Source: Sanguinoderma infundibulare (Eukaryota > Basidiomycota > Agaricomycetes > Polyporales > Polyporaceae). Taken from it: a stretch of DNA of 64,000 nucleotides. The stretch's first letter is position 1, and the number at the start of each line of letters is the position of its first letter. The stretch spans positions 3,844,001 to 3,908,000 of the forward strand of contig JAVLRN010000004.1 of NCBI GenBank assembly GCA_032821775.1, read 5' to 3'. Positions 42,632 through 53,998 of the stretch are shown here, piece after piece. A program made the position numbers and the translations under genes. The notes under the pieces are model-generated. The model worked only from the letters and a program-made list of their open reading frames with translations, was not told where the DNA came from and ran no database searches.

Positions 42632-43006
42632 CAGACCAGCAGGACGTATGGAAACTACTCTCTATGGCACTCATAAACGCTATGGAATTCATGCTTTATC
42701 CTGTAGCGCGCATGGAAAGGAACGCGAAAGCTTCAAGAAATCCAATCCTCTCCCGATACAATATCCGCCCTCGACTCGTACACGCATGCAGCTGCACGAC
42801 GGGAGATGGGGCAGAAATATCAGGCCATTTCGGGCCGCTTCATATGCTCCAATGTAATTTCCTTCAGCTCGAGTCAGCTCAGCCACGATGAGAGATAAAT
42901 ACGCGCGACACACGTTGGTTGTAGCATCGTGTTCAACGGCTCCTCCTGTGTTGCCCTCATCTCCGCTGATCATGATCGTGGGCTGTAATATGTTGAATGT
43001 CGAATG

Positions 43007-44808
43007 CTAAATGAGCGAATCTGTTATATTTACAGCAGGACAGGGCGCGGGGAAGCTCACGGCTCTAGGAGCATCGATCGAGGAACAGCCTCTGATGTCG
43101 TTAAAGTTGCTCCGTATGAAAGAGCGGGCATTCAGACTGCAGCACAGAAATTCGTGAACAATGCGTAATATTGCGACGTGAGACCACACTTTCCGAGGAA
43201 CGAGTTGGCGTATACTATGCATGGGGGCAATCAGCTGCGATATCGGAGAAAAGCGCGAGCTACGCACACTTGGTCTCCACTGCGAGTACGCCCAAGAATG
43301 TAATGTTATCCTTCTGAGTCACTACCTGGGAAGGCTTGAGCTACGCCGTCTTGGTTGAGTCCTGAGATGAAGGGGCATACCAAGATGAAGGTTACTACAG
43401 CTGCAATGCTGTCAAGTACATTAAGCCACGGATCATCGTGGGGAGGCAGTACGTACCTTGTAGCAGCTCCAGAATTGATGGTGTACAATACGATTATATT
43501 GACTGTGCTTTGTGTCGACCTGGCAGATTCCGAAGTCACCTCCATGGAGCCCAGGGTGAGTGAATCGAGGGTACTAACTTAGGCAGTTCACTGCGTCCTC
43601 GTGAGACGAAGTAGCATATGTTGGCAGCGAGGGCGACATCGACCAGCGCGCCCAAACCCAGGCCGATTCCAATCGTGATCTACGACGGCTGTTAAAACAT
43701 CTGCCAAATATGACTGAGGGACGCTTACTTTGATCGTTGTGCGAGAATGAAAATCGACCCATGTTACCAAGTGAGAGCTATGACATACCAGGTTGAGCAC
43801 GTCGAACGGTACTTGACAAAGACGGGACATACATGATGACGGTGTTTGTGATCCCGACACCTATGCAAGTTACAGTAAGTTCTAGCAGAAGGGTTAGATG
43901 GTTCAATGGACATGCAAAATCGGACGAATGTGAGGAATCCCTGCAGGGCCTCAGCTTGGCAAAATATAATTGAGCGGGTAAACGACCCACGAGAACACCA
44001 ACAATCGCCTTCGACCTATCGCTCACTTCAATGTGTTGGTCAATAGTTGGTGGATAGCTCGCATACGAGACTTACAAATCCAGACTCTTCGCACCAGGAA
44101 GCTGTTCAGAGGATAGTGTTAACGGCCTTACCATAACATACTAAATAATGCAAACATACCCTTCCACTAGCGATGAAGTAATAACCTACAAATGACCGGT
44201 TGCGAGGAGGGTTTATGGCCAGAGGCATGAAAACGCACCGCTGTGACCATTGTGCCCTAATATACATGCGAATAGAATGAGTCACTGATTCACACAAGCT
44301 CAAGGAACGTACAGCGGATCCCCTACAGACGCCACCGTCGGTTTAGCACTCAACGGTATTGGAAAAACTAATCATGGCGCACGGGGAAATCAGCGATGCA
44401 AACTCCTGATCTCCGAAATGCCTAATCAGGTAGACGTAGACGACATCGATGCAAAGGAAAGTGTGCACGGTTTCGATGGCCCTGAAATGCAACCGGTATG
44501 TTAGCAAGCCAGCTGAGGCCAGATGTTTGAAAGTGTACCAAACCGTCGCCACCTAATCCCCTCAAAGTAAGGATAGTAAACGAAGGTGAAAATGCAACCA
44601 TACAGAACTTACCAGAAACTTCAGGAGCTTACTGTCCTCCGGATAATTTTGATAGTAGATGAACGCTTGGATACAGGAAGCGCCATACAGGCTGCCGGCC
44701 TCCCGGGGATAAGCAGTCTTGCTGTGAATAGAGAGGAGGACTGACGCACATGCAGGCAATGAGGATCCCGATGTGAGCACCTCCAAGCAGAATCGCGGAG
44801 TCGGTCAT
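43007..44808 (-). CDS. DUF6534-type multi-pass membrane protein (copy b)
   Basis: Multi-exon gene on the minus strand from ATG 44808 (MTDSAILLGGAHIGILIAC). It continues with LYGASCIQAFIYYQNYPEDS, AIETVHTFLCIDVVYVYLIR, FLVRRVWI, RSKAIVGVLV, IGIGLGALVDVALAANICYF with VSRGRSELP, NIIVLYTINSGAAT, VYANSFLGN and LNARSFIRSNFNDIRG, ending ITDSLI. These are the ordered landmarks of DUF6534 proteins (seven-helix membrane proteins of unknown role). Many introns, some with weak sites, make the middle uncertain, and partial decay is possible. Paralogue of copy a at 28252-30447. Confidence 0.6.
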
Positions 44809-46057
44809 GGTTCTCGAGGCATGCAAAGAGAATCTTCGACCAGCTTTTCAAACCTGATGTTGAAAGGCACTGCCTGCTGGTGTTTGGTATTAGGTTAGCG
44901 CTTAGCTGTCAGATGTCAGAGAGCATCCGATTAGGTTTGTGCGCTCCGCTCGGCTCTAAAGCATTGGAAACGTACGTAGTTCAAGGCTCCGGCTTCGAAT
45001 GAGCGGGTAACTCAGATCCTGAGAGAAAGAAGCCGGTCATATACCTATCGGCATGGGGCGAGAAGCCTTCTTCACTACCTCATGTTCCATGCGTTCACAA
45101 GTCCTGCGAGCAGGAAGTAGGGAAACCTAAGAGGAGTGTGTTTTAGAAATAGTTCGGCGCCACAACGATCGGTGAGAGGACCGTCTTGAACGTTTCAAGG
45201 GATTGAGTACGGTGGTCGGGTTAAACGCAAAATTCAAGGCACTCACCGATCCCACGTTACGCATGCGGCTCAACACGACCTCCGAGCCTGTTCGCCCGGT
45301 GGTCACGGTGCAGTAGACGTCGGGCCTGCAAAGAGCTCCAGGAAACTCGGGTCGAGACGGTAATCGAACATGTATAGGGTAGTGAGGTGAGCGAGCTTCT
45401 CTCCGAACGAGGCGACGGAGTCGGTGGGCAGAGAGACAGCGAGGATGTCTTCCGACAGGGAGAACGGAGGCCGTGACCGCTTCGAGTGTACGACATGCCG
45501 GCCACCCAGAGCCTTGGTTATCTGCTGCCGTTGTGGGCGCCGCACAGATCGTGAGAGGATCCCCCTCGAGGCAGCGATAAAGCGTGACTTGCTGAAGAGC
45601 ACCCCAGGGTCAGTATAGTCCATCCGACAGGGCGAGGAGACTACGCAGGAAAGTGTCCTTTTGGCAGCCTTCGTGCCAGAGGGATCGGAATCCTGTCAAG
45701 GACAAGTGGTCAAGCACTGGCGAAAAGGGCAATCCATAATCTCTTCACGGTGATCGTCGTAAAGTCGCTGCGACCCAGTCGGATATGAAAAGACGCACAA
45801 ACGCCACCAACTGAGTTAAATCCAACGGAATGCTGCGAAAGTCTCTCCACGGACACATCCAAGTTTGCGCACTGGCAGGAACGTCGTTAGATACTAGGAC
45901 ACGGTGGCAACTTGACAAAACGTGCATGTACCTGAATATTGTTGTACTCTGCTGAGTAGACATTAATTTGCACATGATCCACTCGGCATCGGGAAGAACG
46001 AGAAAGAGGAAGTTCAATAAGCTCAGCCTGAGGCTGAACCTCAGGCTGCAGTTGAAC
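44809..46057. other. region with unassigned open segments
   Basis: About 1.25 kb. Minus-strand open segments at 45303-45623 (LSEDILAVSLPTDSVASFGE) and 45745-46017 may be exons of a degraded protein gene, but I recognise no family and could not link them. A small palindrome AGCCTGAGG/CCTCAGGCT lies at ~46024-46046. Confidence 0.3.
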
Positions 46058-47307
46058 CATCAGCAAAAGTGCAAAACCATCGGCTATAATTGGGCCAATT
46101 GGCTCTGAGACTCCAAATCGGGCAACTTGCGCTCACATACAATTAGAGCCAATTGATCGTAGCATGGCCGATTGAGCTCGATTTGCCGGAGAGGTCGGGT
46201 TAGACAGAATTGCTCGGGACAGATCCTACTCTTATGGGTGTGAATGCACTCGATTTGAGTATCTATGTATTTCCTTATGCTCACTAAAAAGCCGAACTCG
46301 ATAGAAATAAGGTCGTTCAAATGTCTGCACTGTTGTTACTCGTGGGCCAAGACTGACGCTCGGCAGGGCGTGCACGACGCGGAGGCAGCCGCCCGACGTC
46401 CGAGGCTCTTCCTGATTTGGCCCCGCGCCCTGATGTATGACGTACCTTCGTCGCGCCCCATAAAACCGGTCGCCCGTCCCCAAACTTGCATCATTGCGCC
46501 TTCGACCTCGACCCCCACCTCTCTCTGCTCTCGTCTTGGCCCCCTCTGAACACTGTGTGGGACACCCTTGACTCTAGCGTTGCTCTCGGGGTACAGTACG
46601 GTGCGTGACTACTTCGAGTCCATCTAGTCCTGGCCGCACTACTGGTAGATCCGAGCGCCGGGGCTGCATATATGCGCGTCGTAAGTATCTTTTTCACGGG
46701 TCCAAGGCAAGGTGAGTTCCCTACTGCTTGTTGTTGTATCAGGTATGTCCATTCCCTTCCATGACGATGCCCTGTAGACAACCAAGGTACGTCAGTGCGT
46801 GCTCACCATCCTTCTCGGATGCATTTCGAGCCAGGTGAGTGCCCTCTTCTTGAGCCATGCCGCCCCCTTGTCATATTTCCTGTATTTGTGCTGTCCTGTA
46901 TGCATGTATGCATGTCTGCTAGTAGTAGACCTCCAATATATTTTTATTTGATGTTCACTATTGCGATTGCACACCGCGTATATATATTTATGATTCTATC
47001 TGAATATACTGGCTGATTTATTGTATTGTCAGTTTGTCCCATTCGTACGCGTGTGCCCCCATTGGTACGCAATCCACCCAATTACTCCCAATCACACCGT
47101 GCCATCGCGTCAATTAGCCTGAATTGGCTCAAACGGGCCCACACCCCTTCAAGCGTGCTTCGTGCACCCAAATCGGGCTCAGGCGGGTATTAACGGGAGA
47201 TGAGTAAACTCGGCGGCTTTGTGGCCGAAAATCGTGCCAATCGACGGGAGTGCACTTAAGTCCAATCACGCCTGTTCAAGCCCGCATGTTCTGCACTTTT
47301 GCTGATG
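46058..47307. mobile_element. putative 1.25 kb TIR element
   Basis: The left end CATCAGCAAAAGTGCA at 46058 is repeated exactly, inverted, at the right end (ending 47307). The next bases remain similar (AAACCATCGGCT versus GAACATGCGGGCT). No transposase is visible inside; the interior has AATTGGCTC-type repeats and a CT-rich tract near 46500. No target-site duplication was found, so this could also be the remnant of a larger element. Confidence 0.5.
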
Positions 47308-47639
47308 ACGCTGGGCGCACTCCTTAACGGGATAGCCCGGTGGCGGTGCCGGCCACCAGCCTGCGCGCTACGGACTCCGCGACACCGACATCCGAAGTGG
47401 ACTAAACCTTTCACCCTCATCTCCTTGACTCCTCTGACACGTCATATACGACTGCGCTGCTCTGCGAAACGATGTCAACACTGGATGTGGTCGACTATTC
47501 GAGCTACGTAATCTATGGGGGGGAGAACGAGAAGCAGCGGTGAGCGTTGTTTACCATGAGAGGATGCGTTCGATGCTGAATGACCAACTTCCAATGCAGA
47601 CTCGGACCTAGTACGTAGTTGTGGGCTGGACACCGCAGT

Positions 47640-47968
47640 TCCCTAGTCTATCGGCCTCTCTCGCCTCGATCGTGTGGTCAACGTCGCAGCCGGGGCGTGC
47701 GCATGGACTATCGACTTGGCGAGCCATCCAGACATACGACGTCGTCTCAAGATCCCAGGACGAGATCCGATTTATCCACCTCTCTGCCTGCGATATCGGT
47801 ATCAAGTTCCTTGTTGACCTGATTGCACCGCAAGTCAGTGTCAGATGGACTTCTCATGAGTCATGCTCGAGGAGGCGGATTCAGTCTTGTATACCCGTGT
47901 CGAGCCTCCTCCTGAATCTGCCGGGGGACATGACCTCGACTTGTGTCTCAAGGATTCTACCTGACTAG
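47640..47968 (+). pseudogene. SAM-dependent methyltransferase fragment (copy 3)
   Basis: At base level it follows the intact gene at 30963-32131: the motif I region (GACTTGGCGAGCCATCCAGA), then ATTTATCCACCTCTCTGCCT (LSACDI) and CGATATCGGTATCAAGTTCC. It then jumps, with roughly 200 nt of exon 2 missing, to the codons for LMLEEADSVLYTRVEPP and the GGHDLDLCLKD block. Frames are broken. It faces the opposite way to copies 1 and 2, as expected for the inverted arm of the segmental duplication. Confidence 0.75.
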
Positions 47969-48231
47969 GAAAGGCGTTTGCGCTATTGTTGACCTGTCAC
48001 TCTATTTGGGATCGGTACGCAAACACTCCTCGGTCAGATGTATCCCCCGTCAAGCTCCAGATCTCACCACGTCGTCGACGTTCGTTACATAAAAAGATGC
48101 GACTATGATACATGCTACTTTTACTTTCTAGTCCACAGCAAGACGTCATGATCATCGTAACAAAGAACTAACCCAGGCATGCGTATGCGACGTGTGCACC
48201 AACTCCGAGAGCCGACGACTCTCCGCCTTGT

Positions 48232-50289
48232 TTAGTCTACCTCCTCGCCGCCACCTGCACCAGCACCAGGGAAGCCGCCAGGCGCATCAGCAGGCGCGCC
48301 AACCGGGGAAGCCGCCGGGCGCACCGCCTGCAGACGCGTACAGCTTCTGTATGATCGAGTTCACGATCGCCTCGAGCTCCTTCTGGTGTTTCTCGTATTC
48401 CTCCTTCGACGCCTCCTGCGCATTGTCCAGCCATGAGATCGTGTTGTTGACAGCGCCCTCCAGCTTCTCCTTGTCCGCCTTGTGGTCTGTGAGCCAGTTG
48501 CGCAGGTTGTACGCGCACGACTCGAGCCCGTTCTTGGCAGACATACGCTCCGTCGCCGCCGCGTCCTCGGCCTTGTACTTCTCGGCCTCGGCCACCATTC
48601 GCTCGATCTCCTCCTTCGATAGCCGGCCCTTGTCGCCCGTGATCGTGATACGGTTCGACCTGCCGGTCGTCTTGTCGGTGGCAGAGACGTCCAGGATATC
48701 GTTCGCATCGATGTCGAAGGTGATCTCGATCTCAAGGCCACCACGAGGAGCGGCGGGGATACCGGAGAGCTCGAACTTGCCGAGGAAGTTGTTGTCCTTC
48801 GTGCGCGCACGCTCGCCCTCGTAGACCTGAATGAGCACACTGGGCTCGTTGTCCCAGCACTTCGAGACGATGTGGGCCTTCGAGAAGATCTCGGCCTTCT
48901 TCGTCGGGACTGTGGTGTTGCGCTTGATGAGCGGTGTCATGACACCGCCCACGGTCTCGATACCGAGCGACAGGGGAGTGACGTCGAGGAGGATTATGTC
49001 CTGATTCTTCTCGGACGTGTCACCGGTGAGGATAGCGGCCTGCACCGCGGCACCGTAGGCGACGGCCTCGTCGCGGTTGATGTACGTGGTGGGCTCCTTG
49101 CCGTTGAAGAAGTCCGACACGAGCTTGACGATACGTGGGATACGAGTGGACCCACCGAGGAGGACGATCTCGTGGACCTGGGACTTGTCGATCTTCGAGT
49201 CGCGGAGAACCTTCTCGATAGGCTCGAGGGTGGAACGGAAAAGATCCTTGCAGAGCTCCTCGAAACGGGCACGGGTTAGGGAGGTGTAGAAGTCGATGCC
49301 GTCAAAGAGACAGTCGATCTCGATGGTGCTCTGGGCAGCGGAGGAAATAGTGCGCTTCGCACGCTCGCAAGCGGTACGGAGACGACCAAGGGCACGGGGG
49401 CTGCCGGACAGGTCCTTCTTGTGCTTGCGCTTGAACTCCTGAGAGAAGTGGGTGACGAGGCGGTTGTCAAAGTCCTCACCGCCCAAGTGGGTGTCACCGG
49501 CGGCGGCCATAACCGCGAAGATACCCTCCTCGATTGTCAAGAGAGACACATCCAAGGTTCCTCCACCGAGGTCGAAGATGAGGACGTTGCGCTCACCGGT
49601 AATCTTCCTATCGAGACCGTAAGCGATAGCCGCGGCGGAGGGGTCGTGAATGAAACGAAGGACGTTGAGACCGGCGATGGTGCCGGCGTCCTTGGTGGCC
49701 TGGCGTTGGGAGTAGTTGAAGTAGGCGGGGACGGTGACGACAGCGGAAGTGACGGTGCCCCCTAGGTACGACTCAGCGACCTCCTTCATCTTGAAGAGGA
49801 CCATTGAGGAAATCTCCTCGGGGGACTGGAAAGATGACGTCAGTGTCTGGGTCGGAATGTAAGGAATATGACAGCCTGATACTCACGAACTCCTTCTCCT
49901 CCCCACGGTACTGAACGCGGATGTAGGGCTTGGAGCCCTTGTCGAAGACGGAGAAGGGGAAGTGCTTGATGTCGGACTGGACCTTTTCATCGGCGAACTT
50001 GCGACCGATGAGGCGCTTGGCGCCAAAGACGGTGTTGTGGGGGTTCATGGCGACTTGGTTCTTGGCGGCATCGCCGATCAAACGCTCGGAGTTGGTGAAG
50101 GCGACGTACGAGGGGGTAGTGCAGTTACCCTGGTCGTTGGGGATGATCTCTACCCGATCATTCTGCCAGACACCGACGCGACTAAAAGTTTTGTCAAAGT
50201 TAGTACAAAGTCCGGATCTGGCAGGCATTGGCGCAAAAAAACACGTACGAGTAGGTCGTGCCCAGGTCGATACCGACGGCTTTGGTCAT
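48232..50289 (-). CDS. cytosolic Hsp70 chaperone, divergent, frameshift before EEVD
   Basis: Three exons: [14 protein letters not shown] from ATG 50289; [19 protein letters not shown] to YRGEEKEF; then [20 protein letters not shown] to the C-terminus. ATPase-domain signatures ([38 protein letters not shown]), the linker [16 protein letters not shown] and the substrate-binding domain are all present, ~640 residues, as in Ssa-type Hsp70. Oddities: Arg where CVGVW is usual, LDVS for [14 protein letters not shown] for INEPTAAAI. One extra base at ~48301 also ends the frame at GGFPGWRAC, while the +1 frame continues through [17 protein letters not shown] to TAA at 48232-48234. It is therefore either an assembly indel or a real loss of the co-chaperone-binding tail. 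Confidence 0.88.
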
Positions 50290-50699
50290 TTTGCGGATTC
50301 GGAAGCGGAGGATATGAGAGAGTAGGAGAGATCGTAAAGGGAAACGTTGAAAAGAGCCGTGATTGGAGCCATGACAATTAACGGTGCAAGATGGATGTTT
50401 GACCGCGTTCGAGGACCTTCCACCTTTCTTGCCCTTTCCAGAGCATTCCAACCCTCTCTCACCCCCAAACGTCACGTGTGTCACAGCCATCCCCCGCGTC
50501 TCGCGTGTTCTCGCGCGTGCGGAGGACAGGAATTTGAAGGCCTTTGCCAGAGCCACGCAGATCACCCACCAAAGCTCCCGAACGCACCACAAGGCACGGC
50601 ATTCGATTGTTCTCCACGGTCATCTGTACAGTCACGCTTTCTCCTTCAGTAAATCTGCGCCTCGACTGGTGTCTCCTCGTAATTCATGGAGGAGACTAC
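50290..50699 (-). promoter_or_regulatory. Hsp70 upstream region with heat-shock-element-like site
   Basis: TTCGAGGACCTTC at 50408-50420, about 120 bp upstream of the start codon, is a heat-shock-factor site of the nTTCnnGAAnnTTCn type with one mismatch (GGA for GAA). Pyrimidine-rich leader sequence precedes the ATG on the minus strand. No TATA box was identified with certainty. Confidence 0.4.
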
Positions 50700-50975
50700 T
50701 CACAGCCTGAGCGCAATTGGAAGGAGCACACGGAGGAAATGCCTGACGTCTTCCGGGGAGTCGGTGAGCCTGACGACAGGAGAAACTTCATATAGCTCAT
50801 CCGGCCGCGTGAAGGAAGAGACGGACATGTCCGCAAACACCGTTGATTGCGAGGCAAGGAGTCCGCGGTAGGTTCGGAAGGCTGTGTCGCAAGCGATGAG
50901 GACGATGTTGCCGTCTTCGAGCCAGAACTCCTCATCGTGCCTCAGGTCCTGGTGTACGATTCGAGCTCTCGTCTT
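50700..50975 (-). pseudogene. BTB/POZ protein, N-terminal fragment (copy 1)
   Basis: The minus strand encodes the start of a BTB domain: RHDEEFWLEDGNIVLIACDT, FRTYRGLLASQSTVFADM, VVRLTDSPEDVRHFLRVLLP, then a stop. This is the usual exon 1 of basidiomycete BTB proteins; the rest of the domain and the C-terminal half are missing. The tandem relative at 51185-51480 and the C-terminal piece at 680-1337 belong to the same family. Confidence 0.65.
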
Positions 50976-51184
50976 CAGAAGGTGGTGATTCTCCGTCTCC
51001 GGAGGCGCGAGCACGTTTTAGGGGCCGACCAGATTGCGACATATAGAGTATGCGAAGATGAGAGTCGTTGGCAGCCCATGAGCGCTAGCTGAGCCACCAC
51101 ACCAGTCACTGATACACGTGACATAACGCGATTGGTGATATTTAGCGCCGCTCGGACTCCGGTCACCGCGCCGTACTCACGATG

Positions 51185-51480
51185 TTATGCGCATTCAATC
51201 CCCCAACGAAGCGATCCAGCATGACTGACGAGTCCCGCCTCGGATGCACCGAACACGCCAGGTCATACTCGCCGTGGGACTTGGGCAAAAGCACCCGAAG
51301 AAACTGCCTCAGGTCCTCAGGAGAGTCGGAAAGCCACACCATCGGGCACTCGTCACTGAAACCTCCTCTTCACTGGCGCTAGCGGAGCGCGACATTTCGG
51401 CGAATACGGTGGACTGAGAAGCGAGAAGGCTGCGATACAAGCGGAAACTTCCGTCTTCAAACCAGAGAGTTGTTGGACAA
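51185..51480 (-). pseudogene. BTB/POZ protein, N-terminal fragment (copy 2)
   Basis: FEDGSFRLYRSLLASQSTVF on the minus strand is followed, after a frame change near 51360, by MVWLSDSPEDLRQFLRVLLP and SSVMLDRFVGGLNAHNI, ending at a GTGAGT donor. It is thus one BTB exon with a frameshift and no matching next exon, since the other BTB fragment lies immediately downstream. Confidence 0.65.
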
Positions 51481-51588
51481 GCTTTCTCTTCTATCTAGCC
51501 CCATCCCATTTTATCTTGACAGGCTTCTACATTCTCGACAAAGTACATGTAGTTCCTCATGAACGGTCTTGGATGATCCGATGCAGAT

Positions 51589-53986
51589 TCAGACCTCGAA
51601 ACTAGAAAGGTTCGCCATGATCGCGGCGGTGTTGACGCCCTGGAAGGGCTCAAAGTCGTTGTCGACCTCGCACACGGTCACCCCGTCCCCATCAGGCAGC
51701 TGCGTTCAGCGGCCGTCAGTTCACCTGGTACACCCCAACATGGGAGCGTATAGTAAGCACTCACGGTCCCGTTCGCGAAGTATGCCTGAGCGAGCGCCAG
51801 GATGCAGCTAGAGGGCTCTGCGGTGCTCGTGTGCTGCAATCGCAGACGTATGTTAGCACACGTATCACAATGACGGCCGGAGTCTCATACCCCGAAAGCG
51901 TTCAGCCGGATAAGGGAGGCAGAGTCCCCGAGCATGCCCGCGAGTGCCTGGGCGCCGGTGAACGGCGTTACAGGGTCGTACTGAAAACAGAGCCTCGCAT
52001 CAGCACTCGAAGGACAGGCATCGCACAGAGAATCGCTCGAGGCTCACCGTGTTCCCGACGAGCGCGATCTTGTTCGCGAGCGTCTTGTTGAACGGGCCTT
52101 GGTACCGCTCCACTGCCCGCACCGGCCAAAACGGGCAGTAGTCGAAGGCCTCCGGCCAAAGAGCGCCGACTGGCGAGGCTCCACGGCGTCAGATATGCAA
52201 AGGAAAGGTGCAAAGACGAGAACTCACACATGTGGGACACGTTCTGAGCACGAGCGATGACGGCGTCGAAGACGGTCGACATGCTCGTGCCCCTCGGATC
52301 GACATTGTCAGAGCAGAATATGGCGGGCGGTGTGTACGAGACGGTGCTGTTCTCGGCGCGCTTTCGAAGACTGGACCAGCATCGAGACATGAGCATCCCG
52401 AAGGAAGGAAGGAAGGAAACCCGAAACCCACTTGTGTCGCAATGCGGCGGTCCTCCGCTCGAGGCGCTGCCCGGACTCCGCGGACACGTTCTGTGCAATC
52501 TGCGCCGCTTCGTTCGCAAATGTCGCCCAGGTAGATGGGAAGTAGAGGGCACCGAACAAGTCCGCTGTGATCGCGTCAATACCCCTTCCTTGCGCGCTGC
52601 CCAAAGCGGATGAACACACTGACCACGAAGATGGCCTGACGTGATCGATACCGTCCCATTTTCAGTCTTCGTATCAGCGTCGTAGGCAGCCTGTAGCACC
52701 GCGAGGATGGTCTCGTGCAATTCCTCCGGAGTCTGCCCGGCGGATGCAAGCGCACATCCCTGCGGCCCTGCGAGTGCGCACCCGATCACGAACGCCTTGT
52801 AGACGGTGTCCGTGGAAGTGACTTGGTTATGCCACGCCTGGAATTCATGTCGTTATCCCCAATCCCTGACCACTGATATCAGGAAGAGACGTACGAGCGG
52901 CAGCTCTTCGGTCGCATACAGCACAGGGTTGATCACTCCATCGAGGATGACCTTTCCTACACGCTTCAAGCCTCCATAAGCAACGGCAGAAACGGTTTGT
53001 AAAGGGATGAAGGAAGTACCTCAGGGAACACTGTGACGTACGGATGGGTTAGTCAACACACCTCTCCGAGCCAACGCAGACGAAAACTCACTGTTCACAA
53101 ACCAGGCACCCAGATACGTCCCGTAAGAGGCCCCAAGGTAGTTCACGGGCGCGCCAGGACCATCAAGCACGTCCGCCATCCGCACCATATCGCGAACTGC
53201 CGCCGCCGTGCCGACATACTTGAGGAACCGCCCACTCGGGTGGTCCAGGCATCGCTGCCCGAGCTCCTCGTACTTGCATTGCATCACCGGGGCCTGCGCG
53301 AGCAGCCGCTGTATGTCCTGCGCGTCCGTGAACGAACCGGTGTAGTCGATGCCAGAAAGTTCGATCGTCCCATTGAAGAAGGTGTTGTACTCGTCAACGC
53401 TGTCGAAGCAGTAGATCTCCCCAGGGCTGCGATCAAGGCCAAGGTGTGTCAGCGCCGATGGAAACAAAGGCGAAGAAAGGATGACGGATGAGCTCACGTC
53501 GTGAGCGACCCGATCCCGCGCGGGTCCCAGGAGACGACGTCGTAGAGCCCGGCGGTGAGGGCGAGCAGAAGTTGGCTGTCCTCGTTCAAGGCTTGGAGCC
53601 CGGAGCCACCGGGCCCTCCTGTATTGGGTGACCAATCAGTCAAAGCGGCCGTAGAAATTCGGAGAACTCGCCTGGGTTTAAGAACGCCGTCCCACGGCGC
53701 TCGCCGGTCGCGTTCACCTTGGCGAGGGCGAGACGGGCTGTCCCGGCAGACGCGTCGAAGTAGTCGAGCGGAACATCTAGAAACGCGCAGGAGAGCGCGG
53801 GGTTCGTGATGACTGTGGGATCACAAGGACCCCATTCCAGCGTCGTGTTCTGGAGCATGAACGGTCAGTGCTGAACCCGTCTCCCGGAGAGCAAGCTAGA
53901 CTCACGGTTTCATTTCCCTGTGCACCGAACACTACGCTGGGTGCGAAGGCTATAAAGAGGGACAGTGTAAGGTGTTTGTACCCCAT
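51589..53986 (-). CDS. secreted alpha/beta hydrolase, TAP-like (tripeptidyl-aminopeptidase family)
   Basis: Multi-exon minus-strand gene. The ATG at 53986 gives a signal peptide (MGYKHLTLSLFIAFAPSVVF, then GAQG). Then come LEWGPCDPTVITNPALSCAF and DYFDASAGTARLALAKVNAT, the oxyanion-hole region GPGGSG, VVSWDPRGIGS, and the nucleophile elbow YLGASYGTYLGAWF with Ser in GxSYG. A Cys-rich lid (CFDSVDEYN, CKYEELGQRCLD) follows, and a C-terminal TAP-like domain (LYDPVTPFTGAQALAGMLGD, then HTSTAEPSSCILALAQAYF with the catalytic His) to LSSFEV. All expected parts are there. Likely an extracellular serine exopeptidase or esterase. An alternative start lies four codons upstream at 53998. Confidence 0.8.
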
Positions 53987-53998
53987 ATTGCGATCCAA

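Noticed and set aside
48192..48824. Ser-rich 210-codon frame on the plus strand
   Set aside because: It is the antisense shadow of the Hsp70 coding sequence; its bias mirrors that gene.
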